This document shows positions 41,200 through 51,641 of a stretch of DNA of 64,000 nt, one piece after another (within the stretch, counting starts at the first letter, position 1; every line of letters starts with the position of its first letter). The position numbers and the translations under genes were made by a program. This DNA is from Brucella cytisi (lineage in GTDB: Bacteria; Pseudomonadota; Alphaproteobacteria; Rhizobiales; Rhizobiaceae). Below the pieces are notes generated by a model. It saw nothing but the letters and a program-made list of their open reading frames with translations. It searched no databases and was not told where the DNA came from. The stretch is taken from contig JAAVLQ010000002.1 in the NCBI GenBank assembly GCA_012103075.1, positions 265,001 to 329,000 of the forward strand, given 5' to 3'.

Positions 41200-41520
41200 A
41201 TGACTATGCGAGACGAAGTTTTCAAAGCTTTATCCGATCCGACACGACGGTCGATATTTGAACGACTTTGCCGAGAGGGCGAGAAGACGGTTACGGTTTT
41301 GACCGCAGGAACGAATGTGTCCCAGCCGGTCGTCTCAAAGCATCTTGCCGCTCTCAAGAGGGCAGGCCTCGTTAGTGATCGTCACGAGGGGCGCCAAAGC
41401 CACTACAGGGCCGAATACACGGCACTAATTCCACTGATCGATTGGGCGAAAGAGTTGAACGGTTTCTGGGAGCAGAAGTTCGATGCCCTTGAAGACCTGT
41501 TGAAGAGGATGGATCAATGA
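41200..41520 (+). CDS. ArsR family transcriptional regulator (SRPBCC-associated type)
   Basis: A 106-residue winged-helix regulator: EVFKALSDPTRRSIFERLCREGEKTVTVL, VSQPVVSKHLAALKRAGLVSDRHEGRQSHY and a C-terminal WAKELNGFWEQKFDALEDLL. It has no cysteine metal site, and belongs to the subgroup paired with AHSA1/SRPBCC genes, where it is not a metal sensor. It overlaps the next gene by ATGA. Intact. Confidence 0.93.
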   Translation: MTMRDEVFKALSDPTRRSIFERLCREGEKTVTVLTAGTNVSQPVVSKHLAALKRAGLVSDRHEGRQSHYRAEYTALIPLIDWAKELNGFWEQKFDALEDLLKRMDQ

Positions 41521-41947
41521 CCGAGATATCTGATGATGTGCGAACGGTAATTGTTGAGCGTGAAATGCCTCATCGGCCTGAAAAGCTCTGGCGCGCATTG
41601 ACGGAGCCTCACCTCATCGCGGAATGGCTGATGAATAATGATTTCGCTCCGACCGTAGGCCATTGTTTCGAGCTCAAAGGTGAGTGGGGCGGGGTGCTGG
41701 ATTGTGAGGTTCTGGTGGTCGAGCCGAACAGGCGGCTATCCTACACCGGAACCACACCCATGAGGACGAAGCATACAATCTCAGAAGTATCGTGACCTTG
41801 ACTTTGATACCGACCGCCACCGGGACACATTTGCGGATGGAACAGTCGGGCTTTATGCCGGGTCAGAAACAGGCCTTTCACGGTGCACATCATGGATGGC
41901 GAAATTTCCTTGAAAAGCTCGATGCCGTCGCCGCTGATTTGGACTGA
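41517..41947 (+). CDS. SRPBCC (AHSA1) domain protein (frameshifted)
   Basis: A START-like ligand-binding protein of about 143 residues. PHRPEKLWRALTEPHLIAEWLMNNDF, CFELKGEWGGVLDCEVLVVEPN and, after the break near 41752, THEDEAYNLRSIVTLTLIPTATGTHLRMEQSGF and HHGWRNFLEKLDAVAADL to the stop at 41947. It is coupled to the ArsR gene by an ATGA overlap. Ligand unknown. Confidence 0.9.
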
Positions 41948-42042
41948 ACCTGCTCCTAGAGAGAGTGCCGCAAAGCATAATGAGCCGGAAGGAACTGGAG
42001 TTCAGCCAATGTGGTTGGCGAACTCCATAAGGAGAAGCACAT

Positions 42043-42246
42043 ATGGTCTTGAATAAATCCATACGCCAAATTCACCGCTGGTTGTCGATCATATTCACGC
42101 TTACCGTGATTGCGAATTTCGTCACTATGGCGTTCGGGCAGCCTCCGGTGTGGATCGTTTATTCTCCGCTTCTACCGCTGTTTATATTACTCGCAACCGG
42201 GCTGTATCTGTTTATTCTGCCCTATACTCTGAGACGGGGTGAGTGA
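42043..42246 (+). CDS. Small two-helix membrane protein
   Basis: A 67-residue protein ([20 protein letters not shown], then [20 protein letters not shown] and [21 protein letters not shown]) with two predicted helices. AAGGAG is well spaced before ATG 42043. Similar small proteins often follow ArsR-SRPBCC pairs in proteobacteria, so it is probably part of that unit. No function known. Confidence 0.75.
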   Translation: MVLNKSIRQIHRWLSIIFTLTVIANFVTMAFGQPPVWIVYSPLLPLFILLATGLYLFILPYTLRRGE

Positions 42247-42276
42247 AGCCTTTTGAACTCCGTTCGAGAGGCCCCT

Positions 42277-43189
42277 TCACCGAGCCAGCTTGGGCACCGC
42301 GTCAAGCAGCATGCGCGTATATGGCTGTTTCGGCTGAGTGAATATTTGAGAAACGGTACCTTCTTCGACAATCTTGCCGTGATGCATGACAACAACGCGG
42401 TCACACAGATGGCGAACGACAGACAGGTCATGGCTGATAAAAGCAATGTCAGATCAAGGCTTTTCCTCAGTTGCAACAGCAGATTGATAACCTGTGCCTG
42501 AATGGAAACGTCGAGCGAAGCCACTGGCTCGTCGCAAATGATGAGCTCCGGTTGCATTGCCAGCGCCCGCGCAATAGCAATGCGCTGTCGCTGTCCGCCG
42601 GAGAATTGGTGAGGATAACGGTCTGCCAGCGCCGGATCGAATGCCACTGATTTCAGCCAGCGATTGACATATTCGCGCGCGTCTTTGTTGGTGCAAAGCC
42701 CGTGTGCGATCGGCCCTTCCACGACGGACTGAAATATTGTGCGGCGTGGATCAAGCGATGCAAAGGGGTCCTGAAAGATCATTTGAACGGAAGTGCCGAT
42801 CTTACGGTCTTTTCCCGGACCTTGCGAGCGTCAACCAGAACATTACCCGAAGTTGGCGTGGAGATGCCGCAGATGATGCGGCCAAGCGTTGATTTCCCCG
42901 AGTCGGATTCGCCGACCAGCCCCAGCACTTCGCCGCGTGCAATCGTAAGAGTTGCGGACTGAACGGCATGGACGGCATGAGCTGGTTTGGCGAGGCCGAG
43001 CCGTTGGGCAAAACGGCCAAGCGAGCCTACCGGCTTTTGGAAGACCATCGTAACGTCATCGGCGCTGACGAAGTTCGGGCTTGGGGCGAGAGATTTATTC
43101 TTCTGCGTCTCTATAATTGAATATTCGCCAGCGTTCTCGGTGGCGCTTGAGGTTAGAAGCCCCCGGCTGTTTTCGTGACGGCAGGGCAT
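42277..43189 (-). CDS. Peptide ABC transporter ATP-binding protein 2 (DppF/OppF type, frameshifted)
   Basis: An ATPase of about 300 residues. It reads [23 protein letters not shown], Walker [10 protein letters not shown] (an Asp where Gly is usual), then [16 protein letters not shown], the signature [16 protein letters not shown], Walker [18 protein letters not shown] and, after the break near 42457 (T5 read as T4), [22 protein letters not shown] to [10 protein letters not shown]. Another break lies near 42810. The start is unclear: no good start codon lies close to the expected position, just after the ATPase 1 stop; 43189 is the nearest in-frame ATG. Last gene of the transporter operon. Confidence 0.8.
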
Positions 43190-43958
43190 CAAGCAGGCCT
43201 TGAGTGTAGGAGTGCTTGGGAGAACCGAGTACTTCGGCAACGCTCCCCATCTCGACAATCTTGCCAAGCCGCATGACGGCTATTCTCTGTGAGATTGAAG
43301 CAACAGTCGCGAGATCATGGCTGATCCAGATCATCGAAATGCCCAGTTCAGAGACGAGCGCTTTCACTTCTTTGAGGATTTCCGCTTGAACCGACACATC
43401 GAGCGCCGTTGTGGGTTCGTCCGCGATTACCAGTTTTGGCTTGTGAAGCAGCGCAATAGCAATCGCCACGCGTTGGCGCATGCCACCTGAAAACTGATGT
43501 GGATACTGGTCGACCTTCTTTTCTGGCTCGACAATGCGCACCCGCGCCAAAGCTTCGATCGCTCTGCGGCGAACTTCGGCATCCGAAGCTTTTTCGTGAG
43601 CGCGGATAGCCATTGCGATCTGGTCGATGACCTTGAGGACCGGGTTTAGGGTCATCATGGGGTCCTGAAAGACCATAGAGACTTCCCGACCGCGAATGCT
43701 GCGCAATTGGTTTTCCGGCAATCCGACCAGCTCCCGGCCTTCAAATCGAATTGAACTTCCGGGTTGAATTCTGCCGGGCTTATCGATCAGGCCAATCAGA
43801 GAGAAACCGGTGATCGATTTTCCTGAACCGGATTCTCCAACAAGGCCAAGTATTTCGCCTTTCCCGATTTCAAATGAGATGCCATCGACGGATTTCACCG
43901 TACCGCGGTCAGTTTCAAAATAAGTGGAGAGATTGTCGACTTGTAGCAGAGCTGTCAT
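43095..43958 (-). CDS. Peptide ABC transporter ATP-binding protein 1 (DppD/OppD type, short)
   Basis: A 287-residue ATPase: Walker A GESGSGKS, signature QFSGGMRQRVAIAIAL, Walker B KLVIADEPTTALDVSVQ, switch His in WISHDLATV. The tail stops soon after [14 protein letters not shown] and lacks the cysteine-bearing C-terminal extension usual for oligopeptide ATPases (normal length about 320-330). The last 20 residues look unlike family sequence. The ATG at 43958 overlaps the permease stop by ATGA. Confidence 0.85.
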   Translation of the reverse strand: MTALLQVDNLSTYFETDRGTVKSVDGISFEIGKGEILGLVGESGSGKSITGFSLIGLIDKPGRIQPGSSIRFEGRELVGLPENQLRSIRGREVSMVFQDPMMTLNPVLKVIDQIAMAIRAHEKASDAEVRRRAIEALARVRIVEPEKKVDQYPHQFSGGMRQRVAIAIALLHKPKLVIADEPTTALDVSVQAEILKEVKALVSELGISMIWISHDLATVASISQRIAVMRLGKIVEMGSVAEVLGSPKHSYTQGLLDALPSRKQPGASNLKRHRERWRIFNYRDAEE

Positions 43959-44870
43959 TTGCGCAACCTCGGATTGAGTATGTCTCTGATCTGATCGCCC
44001 ATGAGATTGATGGCCATGATCAGAACGATCAGCGCAACGCCCGGATAGATGGAAATCCAGTAGCGGCCCGACAGAAGATACTGGAAGCCATTGGCAATCA
44101 ACATTCCAAGGGAGGGCTCTGTTGGCGGCAGGCCGACACCAAGAAATGAAAGCGTGGCTTCCAGCGAAATGGCTGAAGCAACTTGCACAGTTGCCACGAC
44201 GATGAGCGGTGGCAGGGAGTTGGGCAGGATATGCCGTGTCACGACGTGCCAGCCACTCATCGGCACGGAAAGGGCCGCCTGCACGTAATCCTTTTGCCGT
44301 TCCGCCGCCGCCGCACCATGTGCCGTGCGCACGAAATAGGCATATTGCGCGAAGACAAGTGCCAGAATGAGCTGCCACTTTCCCCTGACCGAGCACGGCG
44401 GCAACCACGAAGGCCAGCAGGATGGCCGGAAATGACAATTGCACGTCCACAAGGCGCATTATGAAAGTTTCTGTTCGCCCGCCAAGATAGGCCGCGAAAC
44501 AACCGACAATCGCGCCGAGGCTGAAGGCTATGGCCCCTGCAATCAGTCCCATTTCGAGTGATATGCGCAGACCATATATAATGGCTGACAGCAGGTCGCG
44601 TCCCTGACTGTCCGAGCCGAGCAGATAATACATGCCCCGGGCACCGACATAGCCGGGCGGCCTGCGCGCATCACGCAGCACGAGAGATTTGAGGTCGTAG
44701 GGGTCTTGTGGCGTGATCCATGGCGCGAATATTGCCAGCAGAGCAATAATGACAACCACCGCGAATGCGATAACCGCGACCTTGTTCTTGGAAAAGGCCC
44801 GCCAAAACTCCTTCACAGGAGACGTGCTGCTTATTGGAGCGGAGCTTTGAGTTGATACCGTTTCGGCCAT
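43955..44870 (-). CDS. Peptide ABC transporter permease, DppC type (frameshifted)
   Basis: An inner-membrane permease of about 305 residues: EFWRAFSKNKVAVIAFAVVVIIALLAIFAP (N-terminal OppC-type segment), LLGSDSQGRDLLSAIIYGLRISLEMG, then after the break near 44388 (one A too many) WQLILALVFAQYAYFVRTAHG and TLSFLGVGLPPTEPSLGMLI with the conserved LGVGxPPP-like loop. AAAGG ahead of ATG 44870, which is 1 base after the DppB-type stop. Part of a five-gene unit on the minus strand. Confidence 0.9.
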
Positions 44871-44871
44871 C

Positions 44872-45846
44872 TCAGCGACCTTTCTGACGCAGTCGTGGAT
44901 CAAGGGCTGCATAAGCCAGATCGACGCAAAGGTTGATGACGACGAAGAGGATCGCGACCATCATCAGATAGGCGACGACCATGACTGGACGGTCGAGCGA
45001 TGCGATGGAGTCTACGATGAGTTTTCCGAGCCCCGGCCAGTTGAAAATGGTTTCCGTGACAAGAGCGAAGGCAAGTGTTGAGCCGAGTTCCAGACCAAAC
45101 ACCGTAACAAGCGGAATGGAGATCAACTTCAATACATGCCGGCGCAGAATCGTGTGTTCAGGAATGCCTGCCGCCCGTGCAAATTTAATTGTATCGGTCG
45201 TCATTATCTCGCGTGTGCCTGCTGCTGCCAGTCGACACATCATCGCCATCTTGAACAGAGCCAGATTAAGAACTGGAAGGAAGAGATGTGACCAGCCATC
45301 GCCGGTCAAAAACGAAAAGGGAACTCCGAAAATATCGGCAGTCTCTCCTCGCCCACCGGCCGGCAACATGCCGAGCTGAACAGCAAATACCATAATCAGC
45401 ATCAATCCGATCCAGAAGGTAGGCACGGAAAAGCCAAGTATCGAGCCCGCCATGATCAGTTTGGAAATGAACCCTTCTGGCTTGTAACCGGCATAGACGC
45501 CAAGAGGGATGCCGATAAGAGAGGCAAGCAGAACGGCGATAACAGCGAGCTCCAAGGTCGCCGGCAATCGCTGGGCAATCAACTCGCTGACTGGCATGTT
45601 GAAGACGAATGATCTTCCGAAGTCGCCACTGACAGTCTTGGCGACAAAATCGGCATATTGTTTCCAGAGGGGCTGGTTGAGGCCGTATTCCTCGATAACC
45701 CGCTGGCGGATTTCTTGCGTAACATCCGGTGAAATGAGTACGTCAATGGGGTTGCCGATGACGTAAACGCCAATGAACACAAGAATGGACATGACCACCG
45801 GGACGATGAACGCCTGTCCCGACCTGCGGAGAATGAATGAGGCCAT
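44872..45846 (-). CDS. Peptide ABC transporter permease, DppB type
   Basis: An intact 324-residue permease: FILRRSGQAFIVPVVMSILVFIGVYVIGNP, LNQPLWKQYADFVAKTVSGDFGRSF, the EAA loop RAAGIPEHTILRRHVLKLISIPLVTVFG and the C-terminal LVVINLCVDLAYAALDPRLR-like segment. The family moves dipeptides, oligopeptides or glutathione. It lies 78 bp after the creatininase-family gene and one base before the DppC-type gene. Confidence 0.93.
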   Translation of the reverse strand: MASFILRRSGQAFIVPVVMSILVFIGVYVIGNPIDVLISPDVTQEIRQRVIEEYGLNQPLWKQYADFVAKTVSGDFGRSFVFNMPVSELIAQRLPATLELAVIAVLLASLIGIPLGVYAGYKPEGFISKLIMAGSILGFSVPTFWIGLMLIMVFAVQLGMLPAGGRGETADIFGVPFSFLTGDGWSHLFLPVLNLALFKMAMMCRLAAAGTREIMTTDTIKFARAAGIPEHTILRRHVLKLISIPLVTVFGLELGSTLAFALVTETIFNWPGLGKLIVDSIASLDRPVMVVAYLMMVAILFVVINLCVDLAYAALDPRLRQKGR

Positions 45847-45924
45847 TGGCTTTTCTCTGGCTAGTGCCCCAATGGTTGCATTCGGGCAAGGGTTGCGAGG
45901 GACTTGGAAGGTTTGACCGGCGCG

Positions 45925-46626
45925 TTAATGCCAGTCATGCTCGATCTCGTGGCGCGTTTCCTCGACGCCTACCTTCCAGATTTCCATCATGTCCCGATCG
46001 GGCCTTTGGAAGACGCCGTGATAATTGCCCTCGGCAATTCGTTCACGCTTTCTGCCAGCATCGACGCGCGCGGATGCGGCAAAAGTCGATGCGCTCTTTC
46101 TGGAAATTCGGGATCGGCGCACCTTCCGTGCGGGTCCATGGAAAGTTCTCCATCCAGCTGGCATGGCTGGCAGCAGGGTCAATCTCCTGCACTTTTGCCA
46201 TGGTCTTTGGCGCGCGCCACCAGTCGTGAAGCTTGACCGAAGTGTCGCGATGACTGTTCATCCATTCCGACAGGAGAGGGTTGATAGGCGAATTGCCGCC
46301 ATGACCGTTGACAATCAGAATGCGACGGAAACCTGAATGATAGACACTGTTCAGAATGTCCTCGATCACATTGATGTAGGTGCGCAGCGTCAGCGTAACC
46401 GTACCGGAAAATCAGCGAACCCGGATGCCATTCCATAGGGCAGGCAAGGAAACACCGGCACGCCTGTCGGCTCGGCCGCCTCTACGGCAACGCGTTCGGC
46501 GGGGATCATATCGGTTGCCAAGCTCAAATAGGCATGTTGTTCAACAGACCCGACCGGGATGACGCAACGGTCGTCTTCTTTTACACGTGCTTCGACCTGC
46601 GACCAATGCATGTCCTGAATGCGCAT
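45925..46626 (-). CDS. Creatininase family hydrolase (frameshifted)
   Basis: A metal-dependent amidohydrolase of about 235 residues. It reads DRCVIPVGSVEQHAYLSLATDM (the Gly-Ser-x-Glu-Gln-His metal motif), PYGMASGFADFPG, RRILIVNGHGGNSPINPLL and AEGNYHGVFQRPDRDMMEIWKVGVEE. Breaks lie near 46390 and 46080. GGAG is well spaced before ATG 46626. The family includes creatininases, guanidino and formamide hydrolases. It heads the peptide-permease operon and is divergent from the MarR gene. Confidence 0.88.
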
Positions 46627-46729
46627 TTTCGTCTCCTGCAATTTTCCGGATTGGCAACCAGAGCGCACTAACCCCTCGCAGGGATGGTTGTGCGATGGCA
46701 TCCCTGCATTCATTTGCTTTTTGAATTCG

Positions 46730-46794
46730 GTTCCATTAGGAACAAAAAATAGAGTTGACGCAACAAAATTTTTAAATATCGTTCCAAATAGTAC
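46730..46794. promoter_or_regulatory. Probable MarR operators in the creatininase/MarR divergent promoter
   Basis: GTTCCATTAGGAAC (46730-46743) is a perfect inverted repeat with 5-bp arms; GTTCCAAATAGTAC (46781-46794) repeats the left arm and part of the right with the same spacing. Both lie between the divergent genes. Confidence 0.55.
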
Positions 46795-46822
46795 TAAATG
46801 AAAAACCGCTGAGGTTTTATCG

Positions 46823-47401
46823 ATGGATGATTTGTTGCGTACGGCTCTTTACGAAGGGCGCGCGGGACGGGAGGAGCCGGGGCTTTCCAGTCTTTCGGAG
46901 GGCGATCCGCTCTATCCCAAGCTCTGGCGAAATCCGTGCTGGCTTTCATTTCGGTTGAACTATCTGGCATTGCGGTTCAACAATCCTGTTTATGGATTGA
47001 TCCAACAGCAACTTGGTTTGCTGCGGCCGGAGTTTGTCGTGCTTTGGTCGCTCTATCTGAGCGCCGAGTTGACCCTGACCGAAGTTGTCCGATCTTCCGG
47101 TTTCCCAAAAAATACCTTGAGCCGTGCCGTGAACAAGCTCGACACGTTGGGCATGATCAGCCGCGAGCTCGACCCCATTGACCAGCGTCGAGTTGCATTA
47201 AAACTGACGGAAAAAGGGCGTTTGGCGGTGGAAGCTGTCGAGGCGAAGATGATGGATCACGAACGCATGATGCTCGAATCCCTGTCGCCCGCCGAGCGTT
47301 TGAACCTTTCTGAAATCCTGACCAAGCTGGTGGTAGCTTCGGAAAGTTGGCCGCAGCAGCTCGTCGCGGATTTGGAGCCTATCGAAGGCGAAGATACCTG
47401 A
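46823..47401 (+). CDS. MarR family transcriptional regulator
   Basis: An intact 192-residue regulator with a 35-residue N-terminal extension. The winged helix is ELTLTEVVRSSGFPKNTLSRAVNKLDTLGMISRELDPIDQRRVALKLTEKG (residues 82-132), then a long C-terminal dimerisation helix. It starts at ATG 46823 and is followed by the binding-protein gene in the same direction. It probably controls both divergent units of the peptide uptake system. Confidence 0.88.
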   Translation: MDDLLRTALYEGRAGREEPGLSSLSEGDPLYPKLWRNPCWLSFRLNYLALRFNNPVYGLIQQQLGLLRPEFVVLWSLYLSAELTLTEVVRSSGFPKNTLSRAVNKLDTLGMISRELDPIDQRRVALKLTEKGRLAVEAVEAKMMDHERMMLESLSPAERLNLSEILTKLVVASESWPQQLVADLEPIEGEDT

Positions 47402-47490
47402 AACAGCACATCTCGGATCAATAATCGGCAAGTCGGCTTGCCATGGATTTTACTATTCGTCATGCCAATGAGAAAATTACAGGGGAAAAG

Positions 47491-49065
47491 ATGACCATTC
47501 GCTCGATATTCAATACCGCCTTGCTGGCAACGACATTGATGATGCCGTTGTCAGCGATTGCTGCCGACCTCGTGATTGCCACGAAATCGGGGCCAGCTTC
47601 AATGGACCCGCACTTTACGGCAACCTCCGCGAATGCCGAGGCAACCAAACATGTTTTCGATACGCTCTTGAAATCGGGCAATAAGCTGGAGGTCGAACCG
47701 TCGCTCGCAGTAAGTTGGAAGCCTGTCGATGATACGACGTGGGAATTCAAACTGCGTGGAGGTGTCAAATTCCACGATGGATCGGACTTTACTGCCGAGG
47801 ACGTGAAGTTTTCCATCGAGCGCATTCCAAATGTGACGGGACCTAATCCTTCGACCATTTATGTTCGCAGGGTGAAGGGTGTGGAAGTGATCGATCCGCT
47901 GACCGTCCGTGTGACGACGGTTGGATCGGCGCCAACATTGCCCAATGATTTCGTGCGTCTGTTCATTGTTTCACACAAAGCCGCAGCGGATTATTCGACC
48001 AAGGAAACCGCCGCAGATGGTTTCAATTCAGGCAAGGCTACGATTGGTACGGGTCCCTATAAATTTGTGAAATGGGCTCCCACGCAGGATCTGGTATTGG
48101 AAAAATTTGACGGCTACTGGGGTGGTGCCCAGCCTTGGGATCATGTCGTGCGTAAGGAAATCCCCAATGATGCTGCTCGCGTCGCCCAGCTGAAGGCCGG
48201 GCAAGTTGATTTGATATCGAAGGTTCCTTCGACAGATCTTGCTGCCTTAGAGTCCGATTCCAAGCTGGACGTCGTGAAGGATGAATCCGTCTATATTCCC
48301 TATCTGGAGTTCGATTTCCGCAAGGAATCGCCAATGGTCTGGGATAAAACCGGCAAAAATTGGAGAAGAACCCGTTCCTTGATCCGCGTGTGCGTGAGGC
48401 TTTCGACACGCCATTGATCGCCAGACGATCACGGAAGTAGCGTTGGAAGGCATGGGCTCGGTGCCCACGCAAATGGTGGCCTCGAATATTTTCGGCTACA
48501 ACAAGGACATTGCTCCGGCTGCTTACGACGTTGAAAAGGCAGTCAAGCTGATGGCCGATGCTGGCTATCCGGATGGTTTCAAAGTGTCATTGAATTATGC
48601 CAATGACCGTATGCCGATGGAATTGGGGCCGACAATTGCTCAGTTGCTCGCTTCGATCAATATTCAGGTCGATGTCAGCGGCGTCCCTGCAGCGGTATTT
48701 AATCCGGCCAAGACGCGCGGGGATTATTCGCTCTATATGGCGTCTTGGGGCACGCTGACCGGTGAATCAAACTATATGTTGTCGTCATTGATGCATACAA
48801 ATGACACCGCGAAATCACTGGGCGCTTTCAATACGCGCGGATATTCCAATCCGGAAATGGACAAGCTGATTGAGGATGCCGGTAGTGAAATGGACGAGGC
48901 CAAGCGCGGCGCTCTTCTTGAGAAAGCCAATCTGCTTGTTTCAACCGATAGACCAGATCTGCCGCTTGCTGTGAACATGTCGGCATGGGGTGTTAAAAGG
49001 ACAAGATTTCCTATACGCCGCGCTCTGACGAGGACACGTTGGCGATGGACGTCAAGCCGAAATAA
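47491..49065 (+). CDS. Peptide ABC transporter substrate-binding protein (SBP family 5, frameshifted)
   Basis: A periplasmic binding protein of about 524 residues. Signal peptide MTIRSIFNTALLATTLMMPL to SAIAA, then LVIATKSGPASMDPHFTATSANAEATKHVFDTL, LRGGVKFHDGSDFTAEDVKFSIERI, GTGPYKFVKW and later PAAYDVEKAVKLMADAGYPDGFKVSL and MASWGTLTGESNYML. Breaks lie near 48355, 48425 and 48992 (A5 read as A4), and the stop is at 49065. AGGGG precedes ATG 47491. It serves the DppBCDF-type genes on the opposite strand. Confidence 0.92.
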
Positions 49066-49112
49066 GACCGTATCCACTGGCGGCTTCAAGGCCGCCGGTT
49101 TTTAGCGAGTTA

Positions 49113-50050
49113 ATGAAGATGCCCGAATTTGTACCTGTCATCGCGTTGCATGGTGGCGCTGGAACCATTCTTAAAGCCAATATGACGCCAGAGAAGGAAG
49201 CAGCCTATCATGCCGGTCTGCGTGAATGCCTGCAGGCTGGACTGGATGTCTTGCGTAAAGGTGGCAAAGCACTTGATGCTGTGACAGCATCTGTGATCGC
49301 TCTGGAAGAAAATCCGCTCTTCAACGCTGGTCATGGGGCTGTTTTCACGACGGATGAAACGCATGAGATGGATGCGGCCATCATGGATGGTGCAACACGG
49401 GCATGCGGCGCCATCTCCGGAATTTGCGGGCCGCGCAATCCTGTTCTGGCCGCGCGTGCGGTCATGGAGCAGACCGAGCATGTATTTTTGCAGGCGAAGG
49501 GGCAAAGCGATTTTGCGAAGCTGCGGGTCTGGAAATGATGGCGCCGGAGTGGTTCTCGACGGAGCAGCGTCGCAAGGCCTTGCATGACGAAATGGCACGT
49601 CGTCGCAGTGGTGCTGCCGATGATGGCGATCCTGCCCGCAAGCATGGCACTGTCGGGGCCGTTGCGCTGGATCGTTTCGGTCATCTGGCGGCAGCTACCT
49701 CCACGGGCGGCATGACCGCCAAGACCCCGGGACGCGTTGGTGACAGCCCGGTCATTGGTGCTGGAACCCGGGCGGATGACGAGACGGTAGCGCTTTCCGC
49801 CACAGGTCACGGAGAATATTTCATTCGCTGGGTGGTGGGTCACGAAGTGGATGCACGGATGCGCTGGGCAGGGCAATCGCTCAATGAGGCGGCTGGCGCG
49901 GTTGTCCGCGAGCTGGGTGAAATCGGTGGCTCCGGCGGTCTTGTTGCGGTGGATCGCAAAGGCAATGTCAGCCTGCCGTTCAACAGCCCCGGCATGTATC
50001 GTGCCCGGTGCGGTTTGGACGGGGAGATAAATACGGGTATATATAGATAG
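49113..50050 (+). CDS. Isoaspartyl peptidase/L-asparaginase, Ntn-hydrolase type (frameshifted)
   Basis: A plant-type asparaginase of about 312 residues that self-cleaves at Thr in KHGTVGAVALD; the new N-terminal Thr is the nucleophile. Other motifs: IALHGGAGTI at the start, NAGHGAVFT, GDSPVIGAGTRADD and ATGHGEYFIR. The break near 49505 is G5 read as G4. It removes beta-aspartyl residues from dipeptides, which suits its place behind a peptide importer. 47 bases after the binding-protein gene. Confidence 0.92.
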
Positions 50051-50099
50051 CAGAGATGCCATAAAGACCAGAACACAGCCTGATACCGGGATACAATTT

Positions 50100-51637
50100 A
50101 TGAACCCCTACAATGGAAGCATCCGATCTGCCTTGCTTCCATTTTTCTTGTGTCTGCTGTTCAACCTTCTGGCGATAGGCAGCCTTGCTGTTTATCAACG
50201 AGCGGCGCTGTTGTCCGAACTTCAAGCTGCCAGCTTTACGTTACATCGTGAGGCCTCCCAGCGTGCCGACCAACACGATGCCCATCTGACGGCGCTTTCA
50301 ACGATCGCTCAATCCAAAGCGCGAACGGCTGATGTTTCGCAGGATGACGTTTTCCTCGAAGTGGCAGCAACGATCACTCGTTTCTATCCGCGCATCGATG
50401 AAATTCAGCTGGTGCCGATGAACCCGGCCGAGCCCGTGACCGGCACAAGAAATCTGGAACCGGAAATGGCTGATGCCATACGTGTGGCCGCCCGTTCATC
50501 GCGAGGCGTCCCCGAGCTTCTGGCACCTGCTGCGCGACCCGGGCATTACATGATCGTAAAACGCAGCCCGAATACGGACAACCCGCACGACGGTCTGACA
50601 CTCTCGATCAATGCGGGCAGTCTCATCAGTTCTGACGATGCATTCTGGAGCCGGGATGGCGTTGCGCTGCGTATCCTCATGCCAGATGGGAAGGTTTTGT
50701 TCAGTAGCGCGGGCACATTTGGTGAAGCGCATTTTTCCAAGAAACTGGGCAGTGCAACGCAACCGCTTCTCTTCCAGACAGCCCTTGCCATGGGCTGGAC
50801 TGATCTCTTGCCGTTTGACCAGCTTATTCCGATCCTCGTTCTTACGAACCTGCTGTTCTTTGGTGGATTGGTCATCGTTCGCCAGACACAACGCACGCGC
50901 CATGCGGAACGTCGTGCAGAACTGAGTAGCCTCGAAGCCCGATTGGCACACGCCTCACGCGTCAACACGATGGGCGAAATGGCAAGCGGCATGGCACATG
51001 AGTTGACGCAGCCCTTGACGGCACTTCTGGCGGGGGCTCAGGCGGGGCGCCGCTTGTTGAGCCGCAACAATATGACGGCACTGGCCGGAGCGCTGGACGA
51101 TATGGTGGATCAGGCGCGTCGGGCATCCGCCATTCTGGATCGGCTACGCAATTGGTCTCGTCCGCAGCGCCGGCAGACGAAATATGCTGATCTACGCCTT
51201 TCACTTCAGAACGTGCAGACACTGCTCGCCTCGGAGGCTGTACGACAAGGCGTCAAAGTTGAACTCTCGATACCCGAGACACCTTTGTTGGCTGCGTTTG
51301 ACCCGGTGGAAATGGAACAGGTGATGTTCAATCTTCTCCGCAATGCAATTGAATCCTTTCATGATAGTGATGGTGATCGACGGGTCAACGCATCCCTGAA
51401 AGCTGACGGATCGCTCGCTATTCTGGAAATTGCCGATAACGGCCCCGGTGTTGCGCCAGAGTTGTTGCCGCGTCTTTTTACCCCTTTTACGACAAATCGC
51501 CCCGAAGGGACCGGTCTCGGCCCGCACTTAGCCAGCGGCTGGTTGAACGCTTTGGTGGCGAAATTTCCTATATTCCTCAGGAGCAAGGTGCGTTGTTTCG
51601 CGTTGTGCTCCCAATCGCCGATGGCACAGGAAGTTAA
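50100..51637 (+). CDS. Sensor histidine kinase (frameshifted near its end)
   Basis: About 513 residues. Two transmembrane helices (LLPFFLCLLFNLLAIGSLAVYQ and LIPILVLTNLLFFGGLVIV) enclose a periplasmic sensor domain of about 190 residues. The cytosolic part has the phospho-acceptor His in NTMGEMASGMAHELTQPL, the N box LLRNAIESF, G1 DNGPGVAPEL and G2 GTGLG. The break near 51525 is followed by ALSQRLVERFGGEISY and the stop at 51637, 4 bases before the response regulator. The His region resembles the FixL/DctB class. The signal is unknown. Confidence 0.9.
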
Positions 51638-51641
51638 GACG

